A DNA stretch of 64,000 nt from Bordetella holmesii ATCC 51541 (GCA_000612485.1 CP007494.1:992001-1056000); one strand, 5' to 3'; shown: positions 1 through 11,366, counted from the stretch's first letter. Made by a program: numbers and translations. The notes: generated by a model not told the origin, from the sequence alone.

Positions 1-622
1 CGGGTGCGGCAGCAGGCGCCGCAGCCTCGCGCTGCAGCGCCGGATTGCGTGCCTGATCCTTCAGATAGGCGTCGACCTCGGCGTCGGTGATGACGATGTG
101 GTTATCGATGGTGCGCTGACGCAGGCGATCGGCGCGGATTTCGTCGCGCAGCGACTTGCGGTACTCATCCCAGCTCACGCCGCTCTTTTCGACTTCGGCG
201 CGCAACTGCTGCTGCGTGATCTTGTTGCGCGTGGCCACCATGTTGATGGCCTGATTGACCTGATTATCATCGACGCGGATGCCGAGACGGTCGGCTTCCT
301 GGCGCTCCAGGCGCTCGAAAATCAACCGTTGCAACACTTGCTTCTGCAGCGTCCTGTCGTCGGGCAGTTGAATGCCGCGGCGCTTGAGGTCCACTTTGGC
401 GCGCGTGGTGGCTTCCTGCACCTCGCGCATGGTGATGACATCCTTGTTGACGATGGCGGCGATGCCGTCGACAAACTGCTCGGAGGACGCGGCGGGCGCC
501 TTGGTCGGTGCCGGCTTGGCGGCTCCTGCTTTGTCCGCTGCGTGAGCCAAGGGCATGGCCAGGCCCAAGGCCAGCGCCAGAAGGCTGCCGCGAAAACGGC
601 GCGACGAGTGCAACCTACGCAT
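1..622 (-). CDS. surA: Periplasmic chaperone / peptidyl-prolyl isomerase SurA (N-terminal part, cut by window edge)
   Basis: SurA escorts unfolded outer-membrane proteins through the periplasm to the BAM complex. About 207 N-terminal residues are visible. They begin with a basic signal peptide ending LAHA, followed by a low-complexity Ala/Lys/Pro linker and the SurA N-domain (FVDGIAAIVNKDVIT, then LQKQVLQRLIFERL and the DDNQVNQAI region). The parvulin domains lie beyond the window. The ATG at 620-622 shares one base with the lptD stop codon (TGATG), so translation is probably coupled. The lptD-surA order is conserved in Gram-negatives, and LptD is itself a SurA client. The frame is open to the edge with no defects. 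Confidence 0.93.
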   Translation of the reverse strand, partial: MRRLHSSRRFRGSLLALALGLAMPLAHAADKAGAAKPAPTKAPAASSEQFVDGIAAIVNKDVITMREVQEATTRAKVDLKRRGIQLPDDRTLQKQVLQRLIFERLERQEADRLGIRVDDNQVNQAINMVATRNKITQQQLRAEVEKSGVSWDEYRKSLRDEIRADRLRQRTIDNHIVITDAEVDAYLKDQARNPALQREAAAPAAAP

Positions 623-3036
623 CATTCATACCTTTCAAATGTCGTGCCTGCCGCGGCAGGCTGCGAAACCGGCTGATAGCCCGGAATGCTCTTATCGAGC
701 AGCTTGAGGGGATCGGTCCCCAAAGCACCCAGCCCGGTCAATTCGAGCTGGAAGAAAATCGCCGTATTGGTGTCGTTGGCCGCCACGGCATAACGCTGGA
801 AGACCATCCGGCCCGTCCAGCAGCAATCGCCCTTGTACTCGACCCCGGCAATGGCCTGCGTCACCCGCGGACCATCCGAAGCACCGACCACCGAGCCCGG
901 GTCGGACTTGATAGCGTAGTCGATACGGCCCACGCCATACCAACGGTTGGTGAAGGGCCATTGCAGCGCCAACGTGACCTGATTCTGTCCGCGCGGCGCG
1001 TAGGAGATGTTGTTGATCGGGTCGCGCTGATAACGATAGGCCACCGCCACCGTCGTTTGACGCTGCGGCGACCAGCGCGCGCTCACCAGCCCGCGCGACC
1101 AGTTGTTGTCATACGGGTTGTATTGGGCGGCGACATCGGTCGTCAGCGTGTCGGTCAGGGCCGCACTGGCACCCACCAGGAAATCCGAGCGCACGTTTTC
1201 GCGGGGCGTCTCGCCCGGCAAGGTGACGCGCTGGTCTTCGAAGTACAGGCGTTGCGCCACGGACAGCGCCACCCGCTGAAAGCCCGTGTTGGCGTCCAGC
1301 CAGTGCGTGGTGAGCGCGGCAGTCAGTTGGTTCGCATTGGCGATGCGATCCCAGCCGCCGGTGTAAACGTTTTCCTGGAAAGCCTGCTCAAAGCTGAAGT
1401 CCGACAGACTGGTGTCATAGACCGGCAGAGCATCCTGATTGCGGTAAGGCACCCGCAGGTAATACAGGCGCGGCTCCAGCGTCTGCGTCGATTCTTTGCC
1501 GAACAGCGTCGTGGGGCGTTCGAAGGTCATCCCCGCATCCACGGAGAAGATCGGTACCGTGCGCGAGTCGGTCGCCTGGTAGGGCGACATGCTGCCCAGT
1601 TTGTTCCAATCGGTGTTGAACCAGGAGGTGTGGTACTGGGTGTAGTTCACGCCGACCTTGGGCGTGATGTACCAGCCGGCACGCACGATGGGATAGGAAA
1701 TCGTGGGATAAGCCTGCAGGCGCTCGCCTTCCTGGCCGACGCGCGTGCCCGCAAACAACGCGCGGCGGAATCGCACGGCGGTGGAGTCCATGCGTACGTC
1801 GAAACCGTTCCAGTCGTAACGCGCGCCCTGCAGGAAGATCTCCGGCTCTTTGTTGTACGGCGGGACGATGGGCGCGTCGGGATCCTGCAACGTGCGGTAC
1901 TTGTAGACCTGCACATAGGTCTGCCAATAGCTGGACGACCAACCCACCCGCGCCTGGCGGGGCAGATACGTCGTCGAAGCCGTATTCAGGCCCAGCGTGG
2001 TCATGTCGCGATAATAATTATCATCGGACACGCCGTTGATATCCCAGTCGGCGTAGAAGCCGCCGCCGAAGAACTGCCGGTGCGTCAGGCGGTACATATA
2101 GCGGTCAAAACCGGCGTCGTGGTCGTTGGGCAGATAGGTGCCCGACACCGACCCGACATAGCTCTCGCCCAGATAGCGCCCTTCGCCACCGATCTGCAGA
2201 CCACGCTTGCCCATATAGCGCGTGATCAGCGTGGCGTCGTAATTGGGCGCCAGGTTGAAGTAATACGGCACCGAGATATCCAGCCCGGTCTTGCTCGACG
2301 AGCCGTAGGTTGGCAACAGGAAGCCCGACTTGCGCTCCTTGCGGATCGGGAACGTCAGGTAGGGCGACGCCAGAATCGGCACGTCCTTGAAGTACAGCAC
2401 CCCATTGCGGGCCACGCCTTCATTCTCATCGAAATCCAGGTCGACGGTATTGGCCTCGATGTACCAGGACGGCTTGGCGCAGGGACAACCGCTGTAGGTG
2501 ACCTCGGTCAGGCGCATCTGCGAACGGCTGAAGATGTCCGCATGGTCGGCGCGGGCCGTGCCGCCGCTGGCGCCGATCCAGAAATTGGGCTGCTCGATCT
2601 CGCCGCTGTAGGTATTCATGTTGAGCCGGGCCGACGGACCGGTCACCAGCGTGGCGTCGCGCATGATGCGCGCATTGCCTTGGACGTTCACGTCGCCCGT
2701 TTCATTGCTGTAGTGGATGCTGTCGCCCTTGACCACCCCGTCGAGACGCCGCACCTGGGCGTTGCCCTTGAGCGTGATCTCCGAATCGGGATCGCCGGCG
2801 ATCTCATCGGCTTCGAGATAGGCGGGAATCTGCTCGTCGGGAAAGTGGCGGACCCGCAAGCCCGGCGAGATACGCAGGCCGGGCATCTCCTGAGCCGAGT
2901 CCGCAGCGGCGCCGGCCGTGGTAGTACTGGCTGCCGGGCTTCCCTTTTTGACCGGGGCGACATCCTGGCTGCCTTGAGCCTGAGCGGCCCCGGCGACGCT
3001 GAAAGCGGAGAGGATCAACCACCTGATCATATGCAC
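622..3036 (-). CDS. lptD: LPS-assembly protein LptD
   Basis: This is an outer-membrane beta-barrel of 804 residues that, with LptE, inserts lipopolysaccharide into the outer leaflet. It has a signal peptide (MIRWLILSAFSVAGAAQAQ), an OstA/LptA-like jellyroll with the ITLKGNAQVRR type repeat near residues 85-150, and a long barrel region rich in aromatic strands. The length is normal for the family. The start at 3036 is GTG; an in-frame ATG at 3030 (MIRW) is an equally good start and neither has a strong ribosome site. It is the first gene of the lptD-surA operon and is divergent from amgK. No lesion is seen. Confidence 0.95.
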   Translation of the reverse strand: MHMIRWLILSAFSVAGAAQAQGSQDVAPVKKGSPAASTTTAGAAADSAQEMPGLRISPGLRVRHFPDEQIPAYLEADEIAGDPDSEITLKGNAQVRRLDGVVKGDSIHYSNETGDVNVQGNARIMRDATLVTGPSARLNMNTYSGEIEQPNFWIGASGGTARADHADIFSRSQMRLTEVTYSGCPCAKPSWYIEANTVDLDFDENEGVARNGVLYFKDVPILASPYLTFPIRKERKSGFLLPTYGSSSKTGLDISVPYYFNLAPNYDATLITRYMGKRGLQIGGEGRYLGESYVGSVSGTYLPNDHDAGFDRYMYRLTHRQFFGGGFYADWDINGVSDDNYYRDMTTLGLNTASTTYLPRQARVGWSSSYWQTYVQVYKYRTLQDPDAPIVPPYNKEPEIFLQGARYDWNGFDVRMDSTAVRFRRALFAGTRVGQEGERLQAYPTISYPIVRAGWYITPKVGVNYTQYHTSWFNTDWNKLGSMSPYQATDSRTVPIFSVDAGMTFERPTTLFGKESTQTLEPRLYYLRVPYRNQDALPVYDTSLSDFSFEQAFQENVYTGGWDRIANANQLTAALTTHWLDANTGFQRVALSVAQRLYFEDQRVTLPGETPRENVRSDFLVGASAALTDTLTTDVAAQYNPYDNNWSRGLVSARWSPQRQTTVAVAYRYQRDPINNISYAPRGQNQVTLALQWPFTNRWYGVGRIDYAIKSDPGSVVGASDGPRVTQAIAGVEYKGDCCWTGRMVFQRYAVAANDTNTAIFFQLELTGLGALGTDPLKLLDKSIPGYQPVSQPAAAGTTFERYE

Positions 3037-3183
3037 GAGTAAAAACCAACCTGTGTCTGTGAGGACTTGCCAGCCCCGGGCGGACGCTGGATTGACCCGG
3101 TATTATAGAGAAGCCTCGCCGACCCGGTTTCCCCGATCGCCCGAGGCTGGGCGCCCCGGTTCGGGAGCCGCCCGTCCACCCAC

Positions 3184-4931
<1,748 letters not shown>

Positions 4932-5072
4932 ATGCCCCGTATTTCACGTTATCAACGGAGGAAACCAGAGTTGTCCGGAACCCATCCGGGCAAGGTCTCG
5001 CGGTATCCTCTCTCGTTTTGGCTAGCAGGCGCCTGGCGCCACGCATTACACCCGCTATAGGATTCAGCTCGC

Positions 5073-5798
5073 ATGGGGATGTTCGGACGGTCGCAAAAAC
5101 CGGTATTCAGGCCTTCGCTCTACCAACCCGGAAAACGCTCGCGCCGCTTGCCGCGCTGGCTGGTATTACGGTTCATCGGCATTGCCCTGGGAGCCGGCGG
5201 CGTGCTGTTTTTGCAGGCCAATTACGGCCCTCAACGCTTGACGGTCGAGCAGTCCGAGCAATTGCACACCGAACTGAGCGCGGCCAACGTTGACCGGCAA
5301 CGCCTGCAAAGCCAGCTCGATGACGCGGTCGCTCAACGCGACAGCAACAAATCCACGCACGAACAACTCACCACCGACCTGGCTCAGGCGCGCAGCCGCG
5401 TCGAGGCGCTCAACCAGGAACTGGCGCTGTTTCAGGATGCCGTGCCTCCCGATCCGCGCGGCGGCGACATCGGCGTGCGTTCGGCGCGCTTCAAGCGCGA
5501 GCCCGGCAACCTGGACTATCAGGTGCTGGTCATGCGCGACACCGACACCGGCAAGCCCTTTCAGGGCACCCTCGAGCTCGTGGTCGACGGCAACTACGCC
5601 AACGGCAAACGCGATCGCATCACGCCCGAGGCAATCCCGCTGACGCTTTCCCGCTACGACCACGCGGTGGGCAAACTGGCCACCCCCGCCGGCTTCACGC
5701 CCCGGTCGGTCACCATCCGGGTGCTCGACGCGCAGCAGCGCCAGCACGCCATGCGCATCTACTACGTGCGCAACGCCGACGGCGCGCGCGTGAACTGA
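5073..5798 (+). CDS. Inner-membrane coiled-coil protein, DUF6776 type
   Basis: This is a 241-residue protein of unknown function. One transmembrane helix (about residues 29-47, LVLRFIGIALGAGGVLFL) follows a basic cytoplasmic N-terminus. A predicted coiled coil runs over about 58-120 with many Glu/Gln/Leu heptads, and a C-terminal beta-rich domain (about 130-240, QVLVMRDTDTGKPFQG onward) probably lies in the periplasm. The overall plan matches the DUF6776 family found in Beta- and Gammaproteobacteria. The start at 5073 is an ATG 141 bases after murU. Assignment to the family is from memory of its layout, not a search. Confidence 0.7.
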   Translation: MGMFGRSQKPVFRPSLYQPGKRSRRLPRWLVLRFIGIALGAGGVLFLQANYGPQRLTVEQSEQLHTELSAANVDRQRLQSQLDDAVAQRDSNKSTHEQLTTDLAQARSRVEALNQELALFQDAVPPDPRGGDIGVRSARFKREPGNLDYQVLVMRDTDTGKPFQGTLELVVDGNYANGKRDRITPEAIPLTLSRYDHAVGKLATPAGFTPRSVTIRVLDAQQRQHAMRIYYVRNADGARVN

Positions 5799-5806
5799 GC
5801 CTGGCC

Positions 5807-6130
5807 TCAGGCGGGGATCGCCAGGCCGGTGGCACCGGCCTGAGCGGCCGCCTCATCCATGAATTGCGCCATCCGCACGTCCAGCTCGGTCACGCCGCCG
5901 GCGTCGTGCGTGGTCAGAATCACATCCACCCGGTTGTAGACATTGGTCCACTCCGGGTGATGATCGATCTTCTCGGCAAACATCGCCACCCGGCTCATGA
6001 AGCCGAACGCCGCATTGAAGTGATCGAACCGGAAGCGTTTTTGCAGCGCCTGACGGTTAGGGTGCGCCTGCCAGGACGGCAGCGCGGCGCGCGCAATGGA
6101 CAGGTCCATGCGCAGATATCGTTGAGTCAT
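5807..6130 (-). CDS. phhB: Pterin-4a-carbinolamine dehydratase
   Basis: This 107-residue enzyme recycles the oxidised tetrahydrobiopterin cofactor of phenylalanine hydroxylase by dehydrating 4a-hydroxytetrahydropterin. The family signature is visible: [27 protein letters not shown], here spanning about residues 34-61, with the paired active-site histidines, then [21 protein letters not shown]. Length is typical. It converges with the DUF6776 gene, with a gap of 8 bases. No phenylalanine hydroxylase gene is in this window. Confidence 0.92.
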   Translation of the reverse strand: MTQRYLRMDLSIARAALPSWQAHPNRQALQKRFRFDHFNAAFGFMSRVAMFAEKIDHHPEWTNVYNRVDVILTTHDAGGVTELDVRMAQFMDEAAAQAGATGLAIPA

Positions 6131-6183
6131 GAATGCACCTCCAGCACGGGCCCGCTGCCTCGCGAGCAGACCCGTGCGTCATA

Positions 6184-6831
6184 CTACTGCTTCACGGCGT
6201 AGAGGTATATCTCGACGCGGCGATTGGCCGCACGCCCGTCGACGGTGCTGTTGTCGCCGATCGGATCGGTGGCCGCCCGGCCCTCGACCATGATGCGCGA
6301 AGCCGCCACACCGTGGCGCGACAGATAGGTCGCCACCGCCTGGGCACGCGCCTGCGACAGCTTCTGGTTGGTGGCCACCGAGCCGGTATTGTCGGTATGT
6401 CCCACGGTCTTGACCCGCAGTTCCGGGTGCTGCTCCACCGATTTGGCCACGCTATCGAGCACAGGCAACAAGGCTGGCTTGAGTGTGGCGCGCCCGGTGT
6501 CGAACGACACATTCGAAGGAATGCTGACCTTCAACGACCCGTCCGGCATCTCGACTACGTCCACACCCAGCGACGAGGCGGCGGATTGCTGCACATCGTC
6601 CTTGACCGTCTTCCAGTTGTAGCCAATCAGGCCACCGGCCACCGCGCCGATGCCTGCCCCGATGGCCGCGCCCTTGCCATGCCCGACCAAGGCGCCCACG
6701 CCCGCGCCCACGGCGGCACCCGCGCCAGTTCCCACCGCCGTATTCGTTTGCTGTGGCGTGGCGCAACCTGCCAACAGCAGGGCGCCCATCACGCCGACGA
6801 CCGCAACACGCTTGCTGATCTGCTCTCGCAT
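6184..6831 (-). CDS. OmpA-family outer-membrane lipoprotein (YiaD-like)
   Basis: This 215-residue lipoprotein is expected to sit in the outer membrane and bind peptidoglycan. A lipobox signal (GALLLAGC) gives a mature N-terminal Cys. A glycine-zipper stretch follows (about residues 35-70, repeated GAGAAVGAGVGALVG pattern), then a C-terminal OmpA domain with FDTGRATLKP, the TVGHTDNTGS binding motif and NRRVEIYL. The ATG at 6829-6831 was chosen because AAGGAGG lies a few bases upstream; a start further upstream lacks one. The glycine-zipper plus OmpA plan matches YiaD-like proteins. Confidence 0.88.
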   Translation of the reverse strand: MREQISKRVAVVGVMGALLLAGCATPQQTNTAVGTGAGAAVGAGVGALVGHGKGAAIGAGIGAVAGGLIGYNWKTVKDDVQQSAASSLGVDVVEMPDGSLKVSIPSNVSFDTGRATLKPALLPVLDSVAKSVEQHPELRVKTVGHTDNTGSVATNQKLSQARAQAVATYLSRHGVAASRIMVEGRAATDPIGDNSTVDGRAANRRVEIYLYAVKQ

Positions 6832-6965
6832 AACGACCTCCTTCAGGGGACAGCCGGCATATGCCGGCAATTCATGCTAACAATGCGAGGCAGGCCTGCC
6901 GCAACAATTTGTAGCCATGCTTGCCGGAATTGCGTATAACGCTCTGCGTACACGACACCGCCCCT

Positions 6966-7379
6966 ATGCGCCAGGCCGCCCGATTCCTCTGTTGTCTGCT
7001 CGTCTTCGCCCTCGCCCGGCCCACACTGGCGGCGCCGCCAAGCGACATTGTCTATGGCGCAGCGGTCACCCAATGCCTGGTCAGCGAGCCGGCAGGGCCC
7101 AGCGTCAAAAGACTGCATAACCTCTGCACATTCCGTATCAACATCACGTTTTGCCAGATCAAACGCGATGGCGATGACTGCGCGGCCGGCCATATCAGTG
7201 GCACGACGATGGGGGCGAAAACCAGTCGCAGTCTGCTGGAGGACGTCATCGACACCCATTACGTCGTCTGCCGCGATCCCTTCTATCTGCCGCAGAACGC
7301 CGCGGCATGGAAGGACGGCCATTTGCTCGGACGCTGCCAGGCATCGCGCAGCGCCATCCGGGCGGCCCGCCGCCGATAA
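6966..7379 (+). CDS. Small secreted protein of unknown function
   Basis: This 137-residue protein begins with a clear Sec signal peptide (MRQAARFLCCLLVFALARPTLAA). The mature part contains several cysteines (TQCLVS, NLCTF, FCQIK, DCAAG, VCRDP, GRCQ), suggesting disulfide bonds in the periplasm. The C-terminus is very basic. No family was recognised. The ATG at 6966 was preferred over an in-frame ATG at 6921 because it places the signal peptide at the N-terminus. Codon use resembles the neighbours. Confidence 0.55.
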   Translation: MRQAARFLCCLLVFALARPTLAAPPSDIVYGAAVTQCLVSEPAGPSVKRLHNLCTFRINITFCQIKRDGDDCAAGHISGTTMGAKTSRSLLEDVIDTHYVVCRDPFYLPQNAAAWKDGHLLGRCQASRSAIRAARRR

Positions 7380-7463
7380 GCCCCAGGCACGTGCCAGCGG
7401 GGCGGGGTGTAAGATCGGCAGCCAAGGCGTTGCCGCGGGCGACGCACCGACCGGAGCACTTCC

Positions 7464-8513
7464 TTGGAATACCGCAAGCTTGGCCGCACCGACCTTTCGG
7501 TCAGCCTGATCGGCCTGGGCACCATGACCTGGGGCCAGCAGAATACGGAAGCCGACGCTCACCAGCAGCTGGACTATGCACTGGAGCGCGGGGTCAACCT
7601 GGTCGACACGGCCGAGATGTATCCCGTCCCGCCCAAGGCCGAAACGCAGGGCCGCACCGAAAGCTACATCGGCACCTGGCTGGCCAAAAGCGGCCGCCGG
7701 CAGGACATCGTATTGGCCAGCAAAGTGGCCGGCCCGGTACGGGACGCCAAACGGCCCGGACACATTCGTGACGGCAAGACCTTCCTGGATCGCAAGAACC
7801 TGACCCAGGCGCTGGACGACAGCCTCAAGCGGTTGCAGACAGACTATCTGGATCTCTACCAGTTGCATTGGCCGGACCGCACGACCATGACGTTCGGCCG
7901 CCCCAATTATCCTTGGGTCGACGATGCGCATACGGTGCCCATCGGCGAAACGCTGGAAGTCCTGCACGACTTCGTGCGCGCCGGCAAAGTCCGCCATATC
8001 GGTGTTTCCAACGAGACCCCGTGGGGGGTGGCGCAATTCCTCAAAGAGGCCGAGACTCGCCAACTGCCGCGTCTGGTTTCCATCCAGAACCCCTACAGCC
8101 TGCTCAATCGCCACTATGAGCTCGGGTTGTCGGAGTTCAGCCGCTTCGAGGACGTGGGTCTGCTGGCCTACTCGCCGCTGGCCATGGGCATGCTCAGTGG
8201 CAAATACCTTGACGGGGCCCGCCCCGAAGGGGCGCGCCTGACGCTGTTCGAGCGCTTTACGCGCTACAGCAATCCGCAGTCCGAAGCCGCCACGGCCGAG
8301 TACTGCGCCCTGGCCCGCCAGCACGGACTGACGCCCACGCAGCTGGCCCTGGGCTGGGTCAACGTCCAGCCCTTCGTGACCAGCAACCTGATCGGTGCGA
8401 CCACACTGGAGCAGCTCAAAGAAAATATCGACAGCGCCGACGTCACGCTATCGCCGGAAATCGTCAAGGCCGTCAACGCCATCCAGGCGCGCTGGCCGAA
8501 TCCGGCGCCCTGA
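7464..8513 (+). CDS. Aldo/keto reductase, Tas-like
   Basis: This is an NADP(H)-dependent aldo/keto reductase of 349 residues with a TIM-barrel fold. Visible are the N-terminal LGRTDLSVSLIGLGTMTWG, the catalytic Asp-Tyr in NLVDTAEMYPVPP, the KVAG lysine strand, LDLYQLHWPDR with its histidine, and the C-terminal cofactor region NLIGATTLEQLKENI. The pattern matches E. coli Tas more than other branches of the superfamily. The start is a TTG at 7464 with GGAG about 11 bases upstream. Substrate unknown. IS481 copy 1 lies 48 bases downstream and does not damage the gene. Confidence 0.88.
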   Translation: MEYRKLGRTDLSVSLIGLGTMTWGQQNTEADAHQQLDYALERGVNLVDTAEMYPVPPKAETQGRTESYIGTWLAKSGRRQDIVLASKVAGPVRDAKRPGHIRDGKTFLDRKNLTQALDDSLKRLQTDYLDLYQLHWPDRTTMTFGRPNYPWVDDAHTVPIGETLEVLHDFVRAGKVRHIGVSNETPWGVAQFLKEAETRQLPRLVSIQNPYSLLNRHYELGLSEFSRFEDVGLLAYSPLAMGMLSGKYLDGARPEGARLTLFERFTRYSNPQSEAATAEYCALARQHGLTPTQLALGWVNVQPFVTSNLIGATTLEQLKENIDSADVTLSPEIVKAVNAIQARWPNPAP

Positions 8514-8561
8514 ACGCCCGGCAGGCGGCCGCGCGCATAGGGCCGGCGATACCTGGCTAGG

Positions 8562-9604
8562 TGTGAAGATTCAATAGGTTGTATGCATGGTTCATCCGAA
8601 CCGGATTTGAGAAACTGGAAATCGCCAACCCCCCAGTTCACTCAAGGAGCCCGGCCGGATGAACACCCATAAGCATGCCCGATTGACCTTCCTACGTCGC
8701 CTCGAAATGGTCCAGCAATTGATCGCCCATCAAGTTTGTGTGCCTGAAGCGGCCCGCGCCTATGGGGTCACCGCGCCGACTGTGCGCAAATGGCTGGGCC
8801 GCTTTCTGGCTCAGGGCCAGGCGGGCTTGGCCGATGCGTCCTCGCGCCCGACGGTCTCGCCCCGAGCGATTGCGCCGGCCAAGGCGCTGGCTATCGTGGA
8901 GCTGCGCCGCAAGCGGCTGACCCAAGTGCGCATCGCCCAGGCGCTGGGCGTGTCAGCCAGCACCGTCAGCCGCGTCCTGGCCCGCGCCGGTCTGTCGCAC
9001 CTGGCCGACCTGGAGCCGGCCGAGCCGGTGGTGCGCTACGAGCATCAGGCCCCCGGCGATCTGCTGCACATCGACATCAAGAAGCTGGGACGTATCCAGC
9101 GCCCTGGCCACCGGGTCACGGGCAACCGACGCGATACCGTTGAGGGGGCCGGCTGGGACTTCGTCTTCGTGGCCATCGATGACCACGCCCGCGTGGCCTT
9201 CACCGACATCCACCCCGACGAGCGCTTCCCCAGCGCCGTCCAGTTCCTCAAGGACGCAGTGGCCTACTACCAGCGCCTGGGCGTGACCATCCAGCGCTTG
9301 CTCACCGACAATGGCTCGGCCTTTCGCAGCCGCGCCTTCGCCGCGCTGTGCCATGAGCTGGGCATCAAGCACCGCTTTACCCGACCTTACCGCCCACAGA
9401 CCAATGGCAAGGCCGAACGCTTCATCCAGTCGGCCTTGCGTGAGTGGGCTTACGCTCACACCTACCAGAACTCCCAACACCGAGCCGATGCCATGAAATC
9501 CTGGCTACACCACTACAACTGGCATCGACCCCACCAAGGCATCGGGCGCGCTGTACCCATCTCCAGACTCAACCTGGACGAATACAACCTATTGACAGTT
9601 CACA
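8562..9604 (+). mobile_element. IS481: IS481 copy 1 (1043 bp)
   Basis: The element is bounded by imperfect inverted repeats beginning TGTGAAGATTCAATAGGTTG on the left and, read inward from the right, TGTGAACTGTCAATAGGTTG. It encodes a single transposase. Length and ends fit IS481 of Bordetella pertussis and B. holmesii, which targets NCTAGN and duplicates 6 bp. Here the flanks are NOT a matching duplication: gctagg on the left (8556-8561) and gctagc on the right (9605-9610). Copy 2 at 38304-39346 has exactly the opposite pair, which indicates recombination between the copies. One base difference to copy 2 was noticed in the coding region (Val versus Ala). Confidence 0.97.
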
Positions 9605-9609
9605 GCTAG
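8659..9609 (+). CDS. IS481 transposase (copy 1)
   Basis: This is a DDE transposase of 316 residues. An N-terminal helix-turn-helix (about residues 20-50, VPEAARAYGVTAPTVRKWL) and a second HTH near 90-110 precede the rve/RNase H-like catalytic core: Asp in LLHIDIKKLG, Asp in LLTDNGSAF and Glu in NGKAERFIQ. It appears intact. It differs from the second copy by one residue (LTQVRIAQ here, LTQARIAQ in copy 2). The stop codon TAG is formed partly by the flanking target sequence (gctagc), five bases past the element end. Confidence 0.96.
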   Translation: MNTHKHARLTFLRRLEMVQQLIAHQVCVPEAARAYGVTAPTVRKWLGRFLAQGQAGLADASSRPTVSPRAIAPAKALAIVELRRKRLTQVRIAQALGVSASTVSRVLARAGLSHLADLEPAEPVVRYEHQAPGDLLHIDIKKLGRIQRPGHRVTGNRRDTVEGAGWDFVFVAIDDHARVAFTDIHPDERFPSAVQFLKDAVAYYQRLGVTIQRLLTDNGSAFRSRAFAALCHELGIKHRFTRPYRPQTNGKAERFIQSALREWAYAHTYQNSQHRADAMKSWLHHYNWHRPHQGIGRAVPISRLNLDEYNLLTVHS

Positions 9610-9647
9610 CGACCAATCAAACAAAAGAAAACTTTCAGGAGACAACC

Positions 9648-10306
9648 ATGCAAGACGCGCGACGTAGCACGTTCAAAAAGCTCACCACCGCATTCTTCGC
9701 GGCAGGCATTCTCTGTGCCGCATCTCAGGCCGCAGCGCAGTCTCATCCGCTGATGGTCGTGGTTCCGTTTGGGCCCGGCGGATCGTCGGACATAGTGGCC
9801 CGCACTATCGGACAACAACTAGGCCAGGATCTCGGACGGAACGTCGTCATTGACAACAAGCCGGGCGCCACCGGTGCAATTGGCGCGTCCGCCGTCGCTC
9901 GCTCTAACCCCAATGGCGACACGATGCTGATCGCGTCGATAGGCGTCTACGCTATCAACCCGGCCATTCAACCACGTCTTTCCTATAAGCCTCAGGAAGA
10001 TTTCACGTTGCTGACCGAGGCGGTTCGCACGCCCAACGTTCTCGTGACAAACGCCAGTTTCCCGGCCAACAGCGTTGCGGAGTTGATTGAGCTGCTGAAG
10101 AAGAAGCCCGGCGAGATAAGTTTCGCAAGCGGCGGCCTGGGTTCGTCCGAGCATTTGAATACAGAACTCTTCTGGCAGGAAACCAAAACGAAAGGGCTGC
10201 ATGTCCCCTACAAGGGGTCAGGTCAGGCGGTTTCAGACTTGCTCGCGGGCCACTCGGATGTGGGGTTCTTGAATTTGAGCGCGGTCAGTCCGCACGTCAA
10301 GGCTGG
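9648..10306 (+). pseudogene. Tripartite tricarboxylate transporter substrate-binding protein (TctC/Bug type), truncated by IS407-like copy A
   Basis: This is the N-terminal two thirds (about 219 codons) of a periplasmic extracytoplasmic solute receptor. It has a signal peptide (LTTAFFAAGILCAASQAAAQ), the MVVVPFGPGGSSDIVAR phosphate/carboxylate loop and PGATGAIGA typical of Bug proteins. The ATG at 9648 is preceded by TTCAGGAGACAACC, a good ribosome site. The gene runs directly into the inverted repeat of the IS3-family element at 10307 and loses its last third. Only 38 bases separate IS481 from its ATG, so it now lacks its own promoter region. It was probably the last gene of the LacI-controlled operon ending at 38302 (see findings). 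Confidence 0.9.
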
Positions 10307-10322
10307 TGACCTGCCCCCAGAT

Positions 10323-11366
10323 TTAGTACGGCACCGACATAGAGCCCAGGGGTAAAAGACCTTCTTTCTGATGAGCCTGCACGAATTGCGCCGGCGTTAA
10401 ATATCCGAGCGCGCTGTGAGGCCGATCGGTGTTGTACTCGACTCGCCAGTTTTCGATCAAGCTTTTAGCCTGTCGCAGGGACAAGAACCAGTGCTCGTTA
10501 AGGCATTCGTCGCGGAACTTGCCGTTGAAACTTTCGATATAAGCGTTCTCCACCGGCTTACCCGGCCGAATAAACGACAGCTTTACGCCTGCTTGGTAGG
10601 CCCAGGCGTCCAAGGCTCTTCCGGCGAACTCTGGCCCGTTGTCCACGGTAATAGATCGCGGCAGGCCACGCATCTCCGCCAGCCGTTGCAGCACCATGGC
10701 AACACGCAGTCCCGGCAACGACGTATCGACCTCGATGGCCAGGCATTCGCGAGTGTAGTCATCGACGATAGTCAAACAGCGGAATCGGCGGCCATAGGCT
10801 AGGCCGTCGGCCACAAAGTCCATTGACCAACTCTGATTCGGCGCGATTGCCGCTGGGCGAACCACGCGCTCGGTCGCCGCGATTCGCTTACGCTTTCGTT
10901 TTCGCACGCTTAACCCTGCCAGACTGTACAGCCGCCAGATTCGCTTGTGATTTGCTTGCCAGCCTTCGCGACGTAAGAGCACATGGATCCTCCGATAGCC
11001 GTAGCGTCGTTTCGCCACTGCCATCTCTTTCATGCGCTCGGTCAGCGCAGCATCGCCTGAGCGTGTGCTCTCGTAGGCAAACAGCGACCGCGAAATTCCT
11101 ACCAGCCCACAGGCCCGGGTAACACCCATGCTGCGCTCGGTCATTAATGTCCTGACCGCCTCGCGTTTGGCCTGCGGGCTGACTACTTTCGGCTTAGCAG
11201 ATCCTGAAGCGCCGCCTTGTCCAGCATCGACTCGGCCAACAGCTTCTTGAGCTTGTTGTTCTCCTGCTCCAGCTCCTTGAGCCTCTGAGCGTCCGACACC
11301 GTCATGCCACCGAACTTCGCCTTCCAGTTGTAGTACGTTGCCTCGGAGATTCCGTGCTTGCGGCAC
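10323..11366 (-). CDS. IS407-like transposase OrfB, DDE integrase (copy A)
   Basis: This is the catalytic subunit of the IS3-family transposase. The functional part starts near the KPKVVSPQAKREAV segment; codons before that overlap orfA and are probably only used in the OrfAB fusion. The rve core is complete: Asp in SMDFVADGL, Asp in TVDNGPEF and Glu in YIESFNGKFRDECL, followed by the NTDRPHSALGYLTP tail typical of the group. It lies in the -1 frame relative to orfA. Intact, so the element could be active. Confidence 0.93.
   Translation of the reverse strand: MPQARNLRGNVLQLEGEVRWHDGVGRSEAQGAGAGEQQAQEAVGRVDAGQGGASGSAKPKVVSPQAKREAVRTLMTERSMGVTRACGLVGISRSLFAYESTRSGDAALTERMKEMAVAKRRYGYRRIHVLLRREGWQANHKRIWRLYSLAGLSVRKRKRKRIAATERVVRPAAIAPNQSWSMDFVADGLAYGRRFRCLTIVDDYTRECLAIEVDTSLPGLRVAMVLQRLAEMRGLPRSITVDNGPEFAGRALDAWAYQAGVKLSFIRPGKPVENAYIESFNGKFRDECLNEHWFLSLRQAKSLIENWRVEYNTDRPHSALGYLTPAQFVQAHQKEGLLPLGSMSVPY

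Noticed and set aside
508..3042. 844-codon open frame on the plus strand
   Set aside because: It lies entirely opposite lptD and the end of surA, shows no domain and is rich in Arg/His/Gly, as expected for an antisense shadow of high-GC coding DNA.
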